The notes under the pieces are model-generated. The model saw only the letters and a list, made by a program, of their open reading frames with translations. It was not told the DNA's origin and did no database searches. From positions 38,955,111-38,966,110 of the forward strand of contig NC_092576.1 of the NCBI RefSeq assembly GCF_037975245.1: a stretch of DNA of 11,000 bases. The letters run 5' to 3'. Both the position numbers and the translations under genes were made by a program. The stretch comes from Apostichopus japonicus (taxonomy: Eukaryota > Echinodermata > Holothuroidea > Aspidochirotida > Stichopodidae). Shown here one piece after another: positions 1 to 8,383 of the stretch (positions are counted from its first letter, which is position 1; each line of letters begins with the position of its first letter).

Positions 1-235
1 GCTAGCCTGATAGTCTGGTAACGTGTTAAGGTCCATCATATTGTGCTTACATTATATAATGAGACTCAGTATATGATGTAGCACAGTAACGGAGTGAAAA
101 GTTCCCAGATTCTGAAAAATTATTTTCAAAAAGTTGTTCTAATATTAAAAGTTATATATTAATTAAATGAAGATCAACACACTATAACAACCCCCACTTT
201 ATAACCGATTTCGTTGTTTTGGGACTCATTAGACG

Positions 236-295
236 AAGGTAGGAATCAAACAATTTCACAAACTTAACTTCGTACCACTCAACCACATAGATTCT
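236..295 (-). mobile_element. Degenerate tRNA-derived SINE head (minus strand)
   Basis: Read on the minus strand, positions 285-275 spell TGGTTGAGTGG, a perfect match to the RNA polymerase III A-box consensus TRGYNNAGTGG. Positions 252-242 spell TGTTTGATTCC, which differs from the B-box consensus GGTTCGANTCC at two sites. The A-box start to B-box end distance is 44 nt, shorter than the roughly 53 nt of a real tRNA, so this is not a functional tRNA gene. The order and orientation of the two boxes are what a tRNA-derived SINE promoter shows. The body would run leftward toward about position 150, but I could not define its end or any target-site duplication. Chance matching in AT-rich DNA remains possible. 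Confidence 0.4.
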
Positions 296-299
296 ACTT

Positions 300-1139
300 G
301 TGCTTGAATTCGTATTAATGGTTTGTTGTATATGGGCGTTAAGTATACGGTTTGTTGGGCCGTTTAGTTAGTACATTACGAATAACAGGTGGAACGAGTT
401 CAAGTAGACCATCCACAATTAGTTACGAGTATGAATTATATGCTAGTCACTCTAAAACACTTCATTACAATAGTTGGTTACATAAATAATGAAGAGAAAA
501 AAGGAAGACCGATGGGAAAAAAAATTATCGCAAACCACTTACCCTGTTTGAGAACTATACCGACAATCGTGATCAAAGTTATTAATAAACCAGTATCAGT
601 ATTCGATGGAATAAAACTGCTTCGATTTCATAGCATATATTATATAACTAGGTAAATTATCATATTTAGACAAACAACTATGTTCATGATAAGATTTAAA
701 ACAAGGTTATGCTAATAAACATTCTTGATTATGTGTGTGATGTTGAGATCATTGGGGGAGATGAATGTAATGACCAAACTATTTCCTTCGACTGACGACA
801 CAGGTGGGGTCCATGTACTAGTGTATACCATTTGTTTATTGTAAAACAGACACTTTTTCACCATCTCTCTTAATCAAAAATAATAATGCAACTATGAATA
901 TATCACAGTGAAATCATGAACCAGGACAATATACCATGCGGAATCACGGGACAACAGGAACTACATGCAATATTTTAACACAGCTCGTGTACAAACACGT
1001 GCATCACATCAACAAAAAACCACATGTATCAACCCATAAATAAATATTCTCTTTATGTTTATCCCTTTAGTCTACTCATATTAACATAAAGCTCAGATAT
1101 ACTCTGCAACCTCAGCCTAGTCCCCTCCCCACCTCTCCG
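300..1139. other. AT-rich stretch without a supported gene
   Basis: An 88-codon open frame (389-655, plus strand, GTG start) lies here. It has no recognisable domain, no favourable start context and no clear splice signals, and frames of this length are expected by chance in DNA this AT-rich. The only structured item I see is one arm of a diverged dispersed repeat pair at 389-419, annotated separately. The right edge, about 1115-1150, becomes C-rich and leads into the SINE candidate. Confidence 0.6.
389..419 (+). repeat. Dispersed repeat fragment, copy A (pairs with 2643-2677)
   Basis: This segment aligns to 2643-2677 with the shared blocks GGAAC, AGTTCAA, GACC and CAAT in the same order. 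Most differences are transitions (G/A, A/G) plus one or two single-base indels. That pattern is typical of two old copies of one repeat that decayed independently. No boundaries, terminal repeats or coding content are visible, so the class is unknown. Confidence 0.35.
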
Positions 1140-1380
1140 ACCCTCCCGAGCGAACAGTGGTTATTTTTGGTCAACAACACTGTTAACCCATGTTCGAGTC
1201 ACTCAAAGAATAATGTATGTCGTCCAATTACAGAGTTGTTGACAATTGACAATTCATAATCATGGACGTTAAATATGAATGTAAGAGACTGACTTCGGTC
1301 AGCTTGCGGCTTTGATAAGCCAATGAGGCTTCTTCGTGAGTTCCTGCTTACAGGAGGATCTAAAATGCATACACACATAC
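1140..1380 (+). mobile_element. SINE: tRNA-like head plus hairpin-rich body
   Basis: A tRNA-like head is visible at the left. AGTGG at 1156-1160 sits in a weak A box (8 of 11 to TRGYNNAGTGG). The B box GTTCGAGTC at 1192-1200 is a perfect match to the short consensus GWTCRANNC. From A-box start to B-box end is 51 nt, close to a genuine tRNA. The body follows: a TTGACAA direct repeat near 1243-1256, then three short hairpins at 1289-1302, 1302-1320 and 1342-1355. It ends in a simple AC/AT-rich tail from about 1365. GC content is visibly higher than the flanks. Head, body and simple tail together are the standard architecture of a tRNA-derived SINE. The body feels like one of the widely shared metazoan SINE core domains, but I cannot say which without a search. 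I could not find clear target-site duplications. A 76-codon frame on the opposite strand (1199-1429) is regarded as a shadow. Confidence 0.6.
1289..1302 (+). other. Perfect hairpin with C(UUCG)G tetraloop
   Basis: CTGAC (1289-1293) and GTCAG (1298-1302) are perfect inverted repeats separated by TTCG. The loop-closing pair is C-G, giving the exceptionally stable C(UUCG)G tetraloop if transcribed on the plus strand. It lies inside the SINE body and is immediately followed by a second, weaker stem (GCTT 1302-1305 with AAGC 1317-1320) and a third (TCCTG 1342-1346 with CAGGA 1351-1355, loop CTTA). Confidence 0.55.
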
Positions 1381-2346
1381 CGTGACATACATATACAACT
1401 GAGCAACAAGTAGTATCACAGCAAGTCATTCTATGTCATGGAACACAATATTGTCACATTATGAGATAAAACTCCCAACATTATTTTAAACATATTAAGC
1501 CACGTTACATCAAGGTAAGATCATGGAGCGTCGCAATAACTCCATCGTAGATCTTTTTGTATTCATCAGTATTAGCAACATTGCCACAAATATGTCACGT
1601 TCGACACAACAGGGCCATAACGTATATGGTGTAGAGACTGACGAAAAGAATAATTACTATTTATAATTACGCAGCAAACATTGTGTTGATAGAGTAGTTT
1701 AATATATTACATGGGTATGTGTGTAACGTGGGTTTAATTCATTTATTGTCTTAATGTCAATTTTAACGAACTGCATTATATGCGTAAAAAGAAACAGAAG
1801 CAAAACTATTCAAAAGATACAAAATGTAATTAAATATGTAAATTCTGTTTAATTTATTTACTGATCGATAAAATTAATACACTCATAATATTGATAAAAA
1901 GTTAACTCTTATTATTTTTATAATTTCTGATATTCCATTTGATTTCAAATTGCAAATATGAAGTTATATATTGTTTTTTGTATGATTCATTACTTAGAAG
2001 CTAAAGTAAGGTTATATAATGTCGCGGTAAAAACTACATGTTTCCATTTCTTTACAGGAAAGCAATATCAAATACAATCAAAGCTAAATAAAGAAACACT
2101 AATATTTATCATTTACAAAGCAACAAATAAAAGCTCAAAAGAATTGATTCTGATATAATTTACCAAATGGATCATATTGCATATTGACTTTATATCAAAT
2201 GTTAACGTCTCATTACTTTTTTTTTTAATTTAACAAAAATCATTTAAATTGTCTGATTCTGTAGCTTTTCTTGTTTATTGTTATAATAAAAATTCTTAGA
2301 AATAATGAGATATATATTCTCAGTGTACATGTTTAGTTCTCTTCAG
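1381..2346. other. AT-rich stretch, no supported gene
   Basis: Very AT-rich, particularly 1770-1960. A good-looking splice acceptor (pyrimidine-rich run ending in ACAG at 2057) precedes an open frame to 2158, but no donor follows and the peptide is featureless, so I do not call an exon. There is a T9 run around 2218-2226. No repeats with definable ends were seen. Confidence 0.55.
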
Positions 2347-2444
2347 GAAGACACTAAAAAGGAAGAGGCAAAATTTGAGAAACAAAGACGGAAAATAATA
2401 AGAAAGCTAATAAAAATTCATAAGAATTTAAAAGAACATATAAG
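2347..2444 (+). other. Exon-like segment, charged Lys/Glu-rich peptide
   Basis: A plausible acceptor (TTTAGTTCTCTTCAG ending at 2346) precedes 98 nt that are open in the frame giving EDTKKEEAKFEKQRRKIIRK and onward to EHIR. About half the residues are Lys, Arg or Glu, which would suit a coiled-coil or basic linker. A weak donor (AAG then GTCTTA) follows at 2445; alternatively the frame simply runs to a TGA at 2485. No domain is recognisable. The segment ends in a phase that does not join in frame with the other exon-like segments downstream. Purine-rich AT-rich DNA gives such peptides by chance, so this is a weak candidate only. Confidence 0.15.
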
Positions 2445-2487
2445 GTCTTATCACTTGATATCTAAACGAAAACAAAATGTGACTTGA

Positions 2488-2502
2488 AACGAACGAACGA
2501 AC
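2488..2502 (+). repeat. Short (AACG)n microsatellite
   Basis: Three full AACG units plus AAC from 2488 to 2502. It is too short to be of functional note and is listed for completeness. Confidence 0.6.
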
Positions 2503-2632
2503 ACAGTCATTTAACATTGATCTCCAAAGGGAGAATTGAGCTCATTTCATAATTGCAGAATTATGCTAATCTCGAACAGTCGAATCAAATAGGTGAGTAG
2601 GTAATTTGCTTATGCAAATAATGAAATAATAG

Positions 2633-2839
2633 TTAAACTTACGAGTAGGAACAAGTTCAAATGGACCGTTACTCAATCTTCCTCACTTTGATAAATGGGG
2701 GCAAGATTATCTCTGGCCCTTCACACTCAACTTATGGATCGGTGCTTACACAGCCATGCCTAAGCTTTCAAACGGATCACTTATATTTACAGAAATGAGT
2801 GTCAAGCATCAAACTATTGTTTTTCATTTCTTGTACTTC
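2633..2839 (+). other. GC-elevated patch with 69-codon open frame lacking a start
   Basis: Between a TAG at 2630 and a TAA at 2840 one plus-strand frame is open for 69 codons. It contains a fairly complex peptide (for example FDKWGQDYLWPFTLNLWIGA) and no early ATG. The DNA from about 2643 to 2785 is more GC-rich than its surroundings, and its left edge is copy B of the dispersed repeat pair. Two readings are possible: an old exon or pseudo-exon, or a fragment of an interspersed repeat. The shared left edge favours the repeat. No splice donor of good quality is visible at the right end, and I recognise no protein family. Confidence 0.25.
2643..2677 (+). repeat. Dispersed repeat fragment, copy B (pairs with 389-419)
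   Basis: Same-orientation diverged copy of 389-419, with shared blocks GGAAC, AGTTCAA, GACC and CAAT in order and mostly transition differences. Here the similarity marks the left side of a longer GC-elevated patch, suggesting that copy A is a truncated or more decayed example of the same element. Confidence 0.35.
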
Positions 2840-2860
2840 TAAATGCTCTGATACTTGATA

Positions 2861-2878
2861 GGGGGGGGGGGGGAGGGG
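2861..2878 (+). repeat. Poly(G) tract, G13-A-G4
   Basis: Thirteen consecutive G residues (2861-2873), one A, then four G (2875-2878). Such a run is striking in AT-rich DNA. A G run this long can form a G-quadruplex in single strands and is prone to length slippage and to sequencing or assembly error, so its exact length should not be trusted. Confidence 0.8.
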
Positions 2879-2879
2879 C

Positions 2880-3687
2880 AGGAAATGACAAACTTGAAAT
2901 GATACACTGCCGCTCGTGTAGTTTAGGTAATGTAGTCATTTATGCATAAGATATTTCTAGCAACCCGTCGCAGTTACTATATATTTTAAACATTTCTTCT
3001 AATGGTGAATACGACAGTAGTTTTTGGTCCCACACTTCTTGATAGCTTCCTAAGCCACTGTTAAAACATTGCAATTTTTGCACTGACTATTGATATCTGA
3101 TGACCATGGGTCTGAGATCACGTGACAAATAGTATCTTCTGCTTTTAACACATAAATAAAGTACATGAGTATGTTGCATCTTTCTTTTTTACAATGAATA
3201 GTGATGTGACAGTTAACGATGTTGAGGATCGATTATATTAAATAACTGATTTTGTTCAATACTTTGGGTTGTAGGGACTTTTCTTCATACCTTATTATAT
3301 ACCTAATTTATAAACTAGAAATAACCCTGCTCCATTTTACTCTAAGTGTCTGTTTTTAAGGGAAGGACCCCGCACCTAGAAAGGAAGCGAATTAACGTTC
3401 ACAGAGACAAGACTTTTCCTTTGCTAGACGTTCTATCCTAAAGGTTCTTGACCCTTCATATAACAGCCGAGAAAAGCCTAAAACTATGCTAGGGTAATAT
3501 TGTAGCAAATTCAACATAAATTGAGCAAACCTGATACCAAACTTAATATGATTCATTAGTTCTTCTCACATAGAACTCAGTTTAATAAAGGTGCCTGGCA
3601 ACATACCAATAATATAACAATCAATAACCATTTTGTAATTGTGCTGTAAATGCTTCTTGTGATTCTCCAGTCACTCATACCACTTCC
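2880..3687. other. Intergenic or intronic stretch, nothing supported
   Basis: No open frame of note. It contains an isolated CACGTG E-box in an extended palindromic context (ATCACGTGAC, 3117-3126), which is expected about as often as chance. A mildly GC-richer strip at 3355-3470 has no recognisable content. Confidence 0.5.
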
Positions 3688-4008
3688 CAGTGGTGTGCGT
3701 AAAGGGTGGGGTGAATATAGGTCAATACCCTTCCTCTTCCATCATGCGAGGGTAAATGGTTCAGTTGTGGATGTGCTTACATTCAGTCTTGGGAAAATAA
3801 GACCTCTGTTATGTGTTAGTTACACACCCTTTCAACCAATTATTTATTAGCAAAACCTAGCCATTATACCTTATTATAGACTTAATTAATATTGCAATGA
3901 TGAGGTATTAATGCCCAATTGAACTTTAAGCGGTTGCTGTTCAGGGACAAAACCCACTTACATGAGAAACAATTTACCACCACCTCTGATATCTTATGCA
4001 CGCCACTG
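3688..4008. mobile_element. Candidate hAT-like MITE (321 bp, 15-bp TIRs)
   Basis: CAGTGGTGTGCGTAA at 3688-3702 is the near-perfect reverse complement of TTATGCACGCCACTG at 3994-4008: 13 of 15 pairs match and both mismatches are transitions. Termini beginning CAG and ending CTG are typical of hAT-superfamily DNA transposons, which make 8-bp target duplications. The flanking octamers here are CCACTTCC (3680-3687) and CAGCTTTC (4009-4016), matching at five of eight positions, so a decayed duplication is possible but not proven. An internal inverted match (around 3703-3713 with 3826-3836) adds foldback potential. No transposase frame is present, so the element would be non-autonomous. A 66-codon frame at 3650-3850 crosses the left end and is not considered a gene. 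Confidence 0.45.
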
Positions 4009-4016
4009 CAGCTTTC

Positions 4017-4406
4017 TGCAATGAAGTAATGTGGTGAAAAACTGAACTTTTTTGGGGTGACACCTTAGTGTAATATTTACACCAATGTCTTCTGTACTTG
4101 ACAACGTATCGTCATCTTCTTATTCTGTTTCAAGATTTCGGTTTCCTCTCGAGACTATCCAGGTCTGCTGCCATGGGGAATCTCTGTTAAGAATAAAGTA
4201 AGATCAACTAGTGCAAATTATAACCGACATTGCTAAGCACTCCAATATCAAATACAGTACATAAAATAGTCACCAGCACTTCCAAGTTAACATATATACA
4301 ACAGATTGACATTTTAAGATCGTATAAGGTATGAATTTCTGCTTTCCATGTTCTTTATTACCAGTGAGTGAATTAACAGTTATCCTACGTTTTCTGTAAT
4401 TTGCAG
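4017..4406. other. Non-coding stretch between the MITE and the next exon-like segment
   Basis: The minus strand offers a good acceptor at 4184-4190 (TTATTCTTAACAG) followed by a GC-richer 60-nt strip, but all three frames hit stops before any convincing donor, so no exon is called. The remainder is AT-rich with no repeat structure that I can see. Confidence 0.4.
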
Positions 4407-4449
4407 CTACATGGTCAATGGAACTTAGAACCACAGTGGCTTTGAGAAG
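4407..4449 (+). other. Micro-exon-like segment (43 nt) with good splice signals
   Basis: A pyrimidine-rich acceptor (TTTTCTGTAATTTGCAG ending at 4406) and a donor AAG followed by GTAAAC at 4450 flank 43 nt. Only one frame is open, giving TWSMELRTTVALR between two split codons. The splice signals are better than average for this window, but the phase does not join in frame to the exon-like segments at 2347-2444 or 5224-5389, and no protein family can be read from 13 residues. AG and GT pairs at this spacing do occur by chance. Confidence 0.15.
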
Positions 4450-4536
4450 GTAAACATATTCAAATCAATTTCTTAAGAAGCATTAATGAGTTTCAGATTG
4501 AAGCTGTCACGAGAAGCCGAATGATACATTACTGTT

Positions 4537-4682
4537 TCGTCCGTAGTGGAGTGGTCTAAAGAGAGAGATATCGACTTCTCATTTGGGTATCAATTCTGTG
4601 TTTTAATTTATGTACAATAATTTTACACATTGTAAGTTAGTCTGGTCGATGTTAGCCTCGTTGATAATGAAGCTTCATAAGA
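4537..4682 (+). mobile_element. Degenerate tRNA-derived SINE, possibly same family as 1140-1380
   Basis: TAGTGGAGTGG at 4544-4554 is a perfect A-box match. TATCAATTC at 4588-4596 matches eight of nine positions of GWTCRANNC. A-box start to B-box end is 53 nt, exactly tRNA-like. The acceptor and T stems no longer pair, so it is not a tRNA gene. About 35 nt beyond the head, 4631-4673 can be aligned to the body of the SINE at 1280-1332 through shared blocks TGTAAG, GGTC, TTGATAA, TGA and GCTTC in the same order. This suggests a related core with deletions. No target duplications found. Confidence 0.45.
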
Positions 4683-5223
4683 ACCTATGATTGACCAAAA
4701 CGTTCGTAAGTTGTAAACATGACATGCCGTACCCTTTCTGACATTCTTTCAAAATTAAAAATTAAATATACTGGCTACAAAATTGTAGAAACAGAGTAAA
4801 ACAACCCCTTTTACTTTCATGCTGTAATTTGGCATTGCTATTTTTTTACAACCTAAAATTTTTCATCATTGTAAATGACCTTGCCGCTACACCTGGATTT
4901 CTCATTAGAGCAGTAAAATAAGTGTTATTGAAATCAATCTAAGGAATAGTAAAATGGCATACACAACTACAGCAATGTGTCTAAACAGTAAAGGCATCAA
5001 TATCTCAATTTTAATTGATTGGTCTAAAGGGTCATCACATGTTTATCATTGTTTCAAAAAACAATAATGATCCACTGAGATGTCATTAACAATATTCAGA
5101 GTCACCATTTCAAATTTGCATAAACATTAGTTAATGTTGTTTTAAATACAAATTCATACTTTAAACCTTGACATTTACTTAGATATACAACAGTTTCCAA
5201 CGAGTGATATTGTAATTATTTAG
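4683..5223. other. AT-rich stretch, one imperfect hairpin
   Basis: No open frame of note. ATCATTGTT (5045-5053) pairs with the later AACAAT and TGAT blocks up to 5071, giving a nine-pair stem interrupted by a 3-nt bulge. This is unremarkable in such AT-rich DNA. An ATTTGCAT octamer lies at 5114-5121. Confidence 0.45.
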
Positions 5224-5389
5224 GTGCAATGCTGTGGATATAATGATACGTTTTATGTTTGGATGAAAGAAAACCTTTCTATGTTTGTTTGTAGTGTTTT
5301 GAACTTGTTCCCTATTAGTACTATTTCCTTACCTGTAGCGATGACGGAAGCTTTTCACCTGAAGAAAATCCAAAAAGAAAGAAACCAAG
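5224..5389 (+). other. Exon-like segment, 55 codons plus one base
   Basis: An AG at 5222-5223 (weak pyrimidine tract, TATTTAG) precedes a frame open for 55 codons. A good donor, CAAG followed by GTAAAAATGAG, begins at 5390. The peptide starts VQCCGYNDTFYVW, contains a hydrophobic stretch (roughly residues 19-40: SMFVCSVLNLFPISTISLPV) and ends in a basic KKIQKERNQ run, so a single membrane segment with a basic cytoplasmic edge could be imagined. CCG followed by W recalls the tetraspanin large-loop motif, but the remaining loop cysteines are missing and the hydrophobic segment comes far too soon. Read through, the frame continues to a TGA at 5479. The same DNA also offers a splice-flanked segment on the other strand. 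No function is assigned. Confidence 0.2.
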
Positions 5390-5489
5390 GTAAAAATGAG
5401 ATAACACATCCAAATGCCCTCGCCGTCAATCCTGCCCGCCAGCAGAAATTGTATTTATCCCAAGACTGCTCTAAGCGATGAATGCAATG

Positions 5490-6973
5490 CCTCTTTTTAA
5501 CTGCGACTCCTTCTCTCACAACACATAAAGTAATATATAAATATAATGAATAGCATCAATTTTGAATCGACTTCCTATCACCATAATTAGCCTTTAACTT
5601 ACATAAGGTAGTTTGTAATCACACAAAAATTAGGCATTCAAACCTCTCGAACGAAACCGTCTCATTTATATAAACAACATACTATAGTCCGCTGTAACAT
5701 ATAGCCACATTTTGATGCCAAGATAAGAACCTCAAACAATTAAATTAAACTTATTATTTCACTGGTCTGCTGCTCTTTTAACCTGCCATTCTTCCACCAA
5801 CATTCTGATACGACTATAGACTTGTTAACCTAGTCTTAATAATGTTTACAGTCAACAATAATGATATACCCATATTCAGATTTTACTATTCACATACCAC
5901 CCTATCCATCCTACAGTGTGCATAAAAAACACCTTCAAAATAATGAATTACAATAGAATTAAAATGTCGATATCTTATAGTTGTACGAAAGAGGGATATT
6001 TTAGAGCTAGTACTGTTTCAGTTGTTCATATTTAAGATATTTAGCTTGAAAGTCTGATACGAAATATTTGAATCACACCGCTAAGGCAAAATGAATGATC
6101 AGTTCAGTTCCTCGGTACAGTTTTTCATTTCAACGTTTAAATCCATCGTTTGTGCATTATAATTCTTTGATATTTAATAAATTTGATTACTTCCTGACAA
6201 CAATAAATGAATAATTAAGATTGTAATGGATTGCCCAAAAACAAAAACAAAATAAGCAGCGAAAAACCACTCCCAGCTGTTAGTTGCCTCTTAAATAACA
6301 TTACACACACCCACCCAAAGTGCCTGCATAGTTTATTTGTCTGCCTAAAGCAAGTGAACAAAATTTAAATTGAAAACAGAAAACTTTGAATGTTAAGGAA
6401 TTTGTTTAAAATATATTTTGTTCTTACTTGTATTTATTAATAAGGCGTATTTGATTATATGATACCGTAAAGACGTCGTGTTAATTGACCAGATCTTGTT
6501 GAACATGTACCAACGCCTACATGTAAACAGTGTATTGTTGGAAGTATTTTGTGTTTAACAAAATAATAAAGTATAAATGTTTACTATGGAACACGTTCTA
6601 TGGCTTTAATTGATTTTATATGTGGCTATTAAAGCTGGAATGACACAGGTATATCACTGTACACATGTATATGTATGTGTCATACTGACCGATTTACCAA
6701 ATGAAGTATAATATTCACTATTTGCATAATATTACCTCTTGACGATATTCTGCTTCTGTCAATTCATCCCCAATGGATTTCGTCTGTAAATAAGGTAATA
6801 TGAATGGAGATGAGAACAAATACAAGAAACTTTCAATTATTTTCCCAGCAAAATGACAGTGTTGTCTAGTAGGAATAATATAGATATAGATAGCGAAATA
6901 AGCAACTGTAAAAGTTTGCGAAAAATGAAATATATCGTTAGCTATACCATAGCAAGCAGGAACAGTTTCTTGC
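5490..6973. other. Long AT-rich non-coding stretch
   Basis: No convincing gene, RNA or transposon ends. A-rich (AAAAAC)n-like sequence occurs at 6237-6253, which could be a retroposon tail, but no head or duplication accompanies it. A near-palindromic CA/TG-rich strip lies at 6659-6680. The open frame that begins at 6853 is unremarkable for its first 35 codons and then runs into the TCC/CAY array, so I treat it as a repeat artefact. Confidence 0.55.
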
Positions 6974-7470
6974 CCTCCTCCTGCTCCTCCTCCTCCTCCT
7001 CCTCACCAACACCACCACCATCAATACTTCTACATGAAATCCATCAACATCATCACCTACCACAATCGTTGTCATCCTCATCATCACCTTGTGATCCCAC
7101 GATCATCATCATATGCATCATGATCAGTTACATCATCATCGTCATCACATATGATCCCATCATTATCATGATGATAAGCAGCATGAGTATTAACATCAAC
7201 AACATCATCACCAACATCATCACCACCATCACCATCATCATTATCACCATGATCATGATCATCATCATCACCATCATCACAATCACCATCACCATCATCG
7301 AAACCATCATCCTTACCATCATTAGCAACAAGATCCTTACGACCATCACCACCAAATCATCCCCTTCACCACCACCATCATCGTGATTTACCATCATCAT
7401 CCCCATCCCCATTACTACCAACATCATCACAACCACCACCATCATCATCATTAATATTATCAACACCATA

Positions 7471-7512
7471 ACCATAATCACCAACATCATCACCATAATC
7501 ACCAACAGCATC
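7471..7512 (+). repeat. 21-bp tandem duplication inside the array
   Basis: Two adjacent 21-bp units, 7471-7491 and 7492-7512, both beginning ACCATAATCACCAAC and differing at a single base. This is a higher-order unit of seven triplets, showing local duplication in the degenerate left half. Confidence 0.7.
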
Positions 7513-8162
7513 ACCGACATCACCACCACCATCACAATAATCACCATCATCAACATCACGATCACGGTCAACATCATCACTATCATCATCGCCATCAACG
7601 TCATCGCAGTCATCATCATCACCATAAGATTCCACAGTGATCATCATGATAATCATCATGATTGATAACATTACCTTCACCATTACCACAATCATCACCA
7701 TCATCACACAATTATCATCACCATGCACCAACAAAATCATCATCACTATCATCACGACCAACAACATTACCACCAGAAATATCATCACCCCACCATCAAC
7801 ATCACCATTCCCATCACCATTATCACAATAACTACCACCATCATCACCTTCACCATTACCACCGCCGTTATCACACTCACCACCACCAACATCATCTTCA
7901 ACTTTATCACCTTCATCACCATCACTAACACCTTTACCGTCACCACCACCATCAGGATAACCATCACTGTCACCATCATCATCATCATAACCATCACCAT
8001 CACCATCATCATAATCACCATCATCACCATCACCGTTGAAATCACCATCACAATCGCCATCGCCATCATCATCCTCCTCCTCAACATACCCATGATCATT
8101 ATCATCATCAACAACATCATTATCATCATCATCACCATCATCATCGACCCCCATTATCATCA

Positions 8163-8374
8163 CGACCGCCACGAACATCACGACCACTGCGACGATAACC
8201 ACCACAATCACTACCACCATGATCACCACAGAAACGGCCACCGCCAACGTCATCGTAATAATAACCGTTACCGTCTACGTCACCGTATTCGTCATCGCCA
8301 TCACCATCATCACCATCCATCATCATCGTCATCATCGTCATCAACGTCATCAACGTCATCATCGTCATCATCGT
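8163..8374 (+). repeat. CpG-bearing block of the array
   Basis: I count about sixteen CpG dinucleotides between 8163 and 8300 and six more in the 9-mer block at 8321-8374. The rest of the right half is almost CpG-free. CpG occurs mostly as CGT or CGC where neighbours have CAT or CAC. The block includes the first copy of the AGAAACGG-marked segment that is duplicated at 8483. Confidence 0.7.
8221..8266 (+). repeat. Segmental duplication pair 1, copy A
   Basis: Contains CACAGAAACGG and CGTCATCGTAATAAT, both non-CAY words, in the same order and nearly the same spacing as 8483-8533. The offset between the copies is 262 bp. Confidence 0.75.
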
Positions 8375-8383
8375 CATCATCAT
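8321..8383 (+). repeat. 9-bp tandem repeat in A-A-B-B-A-A order
   Basis: Seven contiguous 9-mers: CATCATCGT twice, CATCAACGT twice, CATCATCGT twice, then CATCATCAT. The symmetric doubling of variants indicates duplication of two-unit blocks rather than independent point changes. Confidence 0.85.

Noticed and set aside
389-655. 88-codon open frame starting with GTG
   Set aside because: No domain, no supporting splice sites, a non-ATG start, and a length that arises by chance in AT-rich DNA. It overlaps a decayed repeat fragment.
1199-1429. 76-codon minus-strand open frame with several Cys residues
   Set aside because: Lies within the plus-strand SINE candidate and follows its hairpin body. 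The Cys residues come from the CA-rich tail region.
4104-4183. Minus-strand exon after the TTATTCTTAACAG acceptor, including a short ATG-started frame (MAADLDSLERKPKS)
   Set aside because: All three frames terminate within about 65 nt and no good donor lies before the stops, so it is not supported as coding.
5224-5389. Tetraspanin fragment suggested by CCG followed by W
   Set aside because: The large-loop cysteines after CCG are absent and the hydrophobic segment begins only about six residues after the W. A three-residue motif is not enough.
2347-5389. A spliced gene joining 2347-2444, 4407-4449 and 5224-5389
   Set aside because: The phases are incompatible: joining the first to the second, or the second to the third, creates an early in-frame stop.
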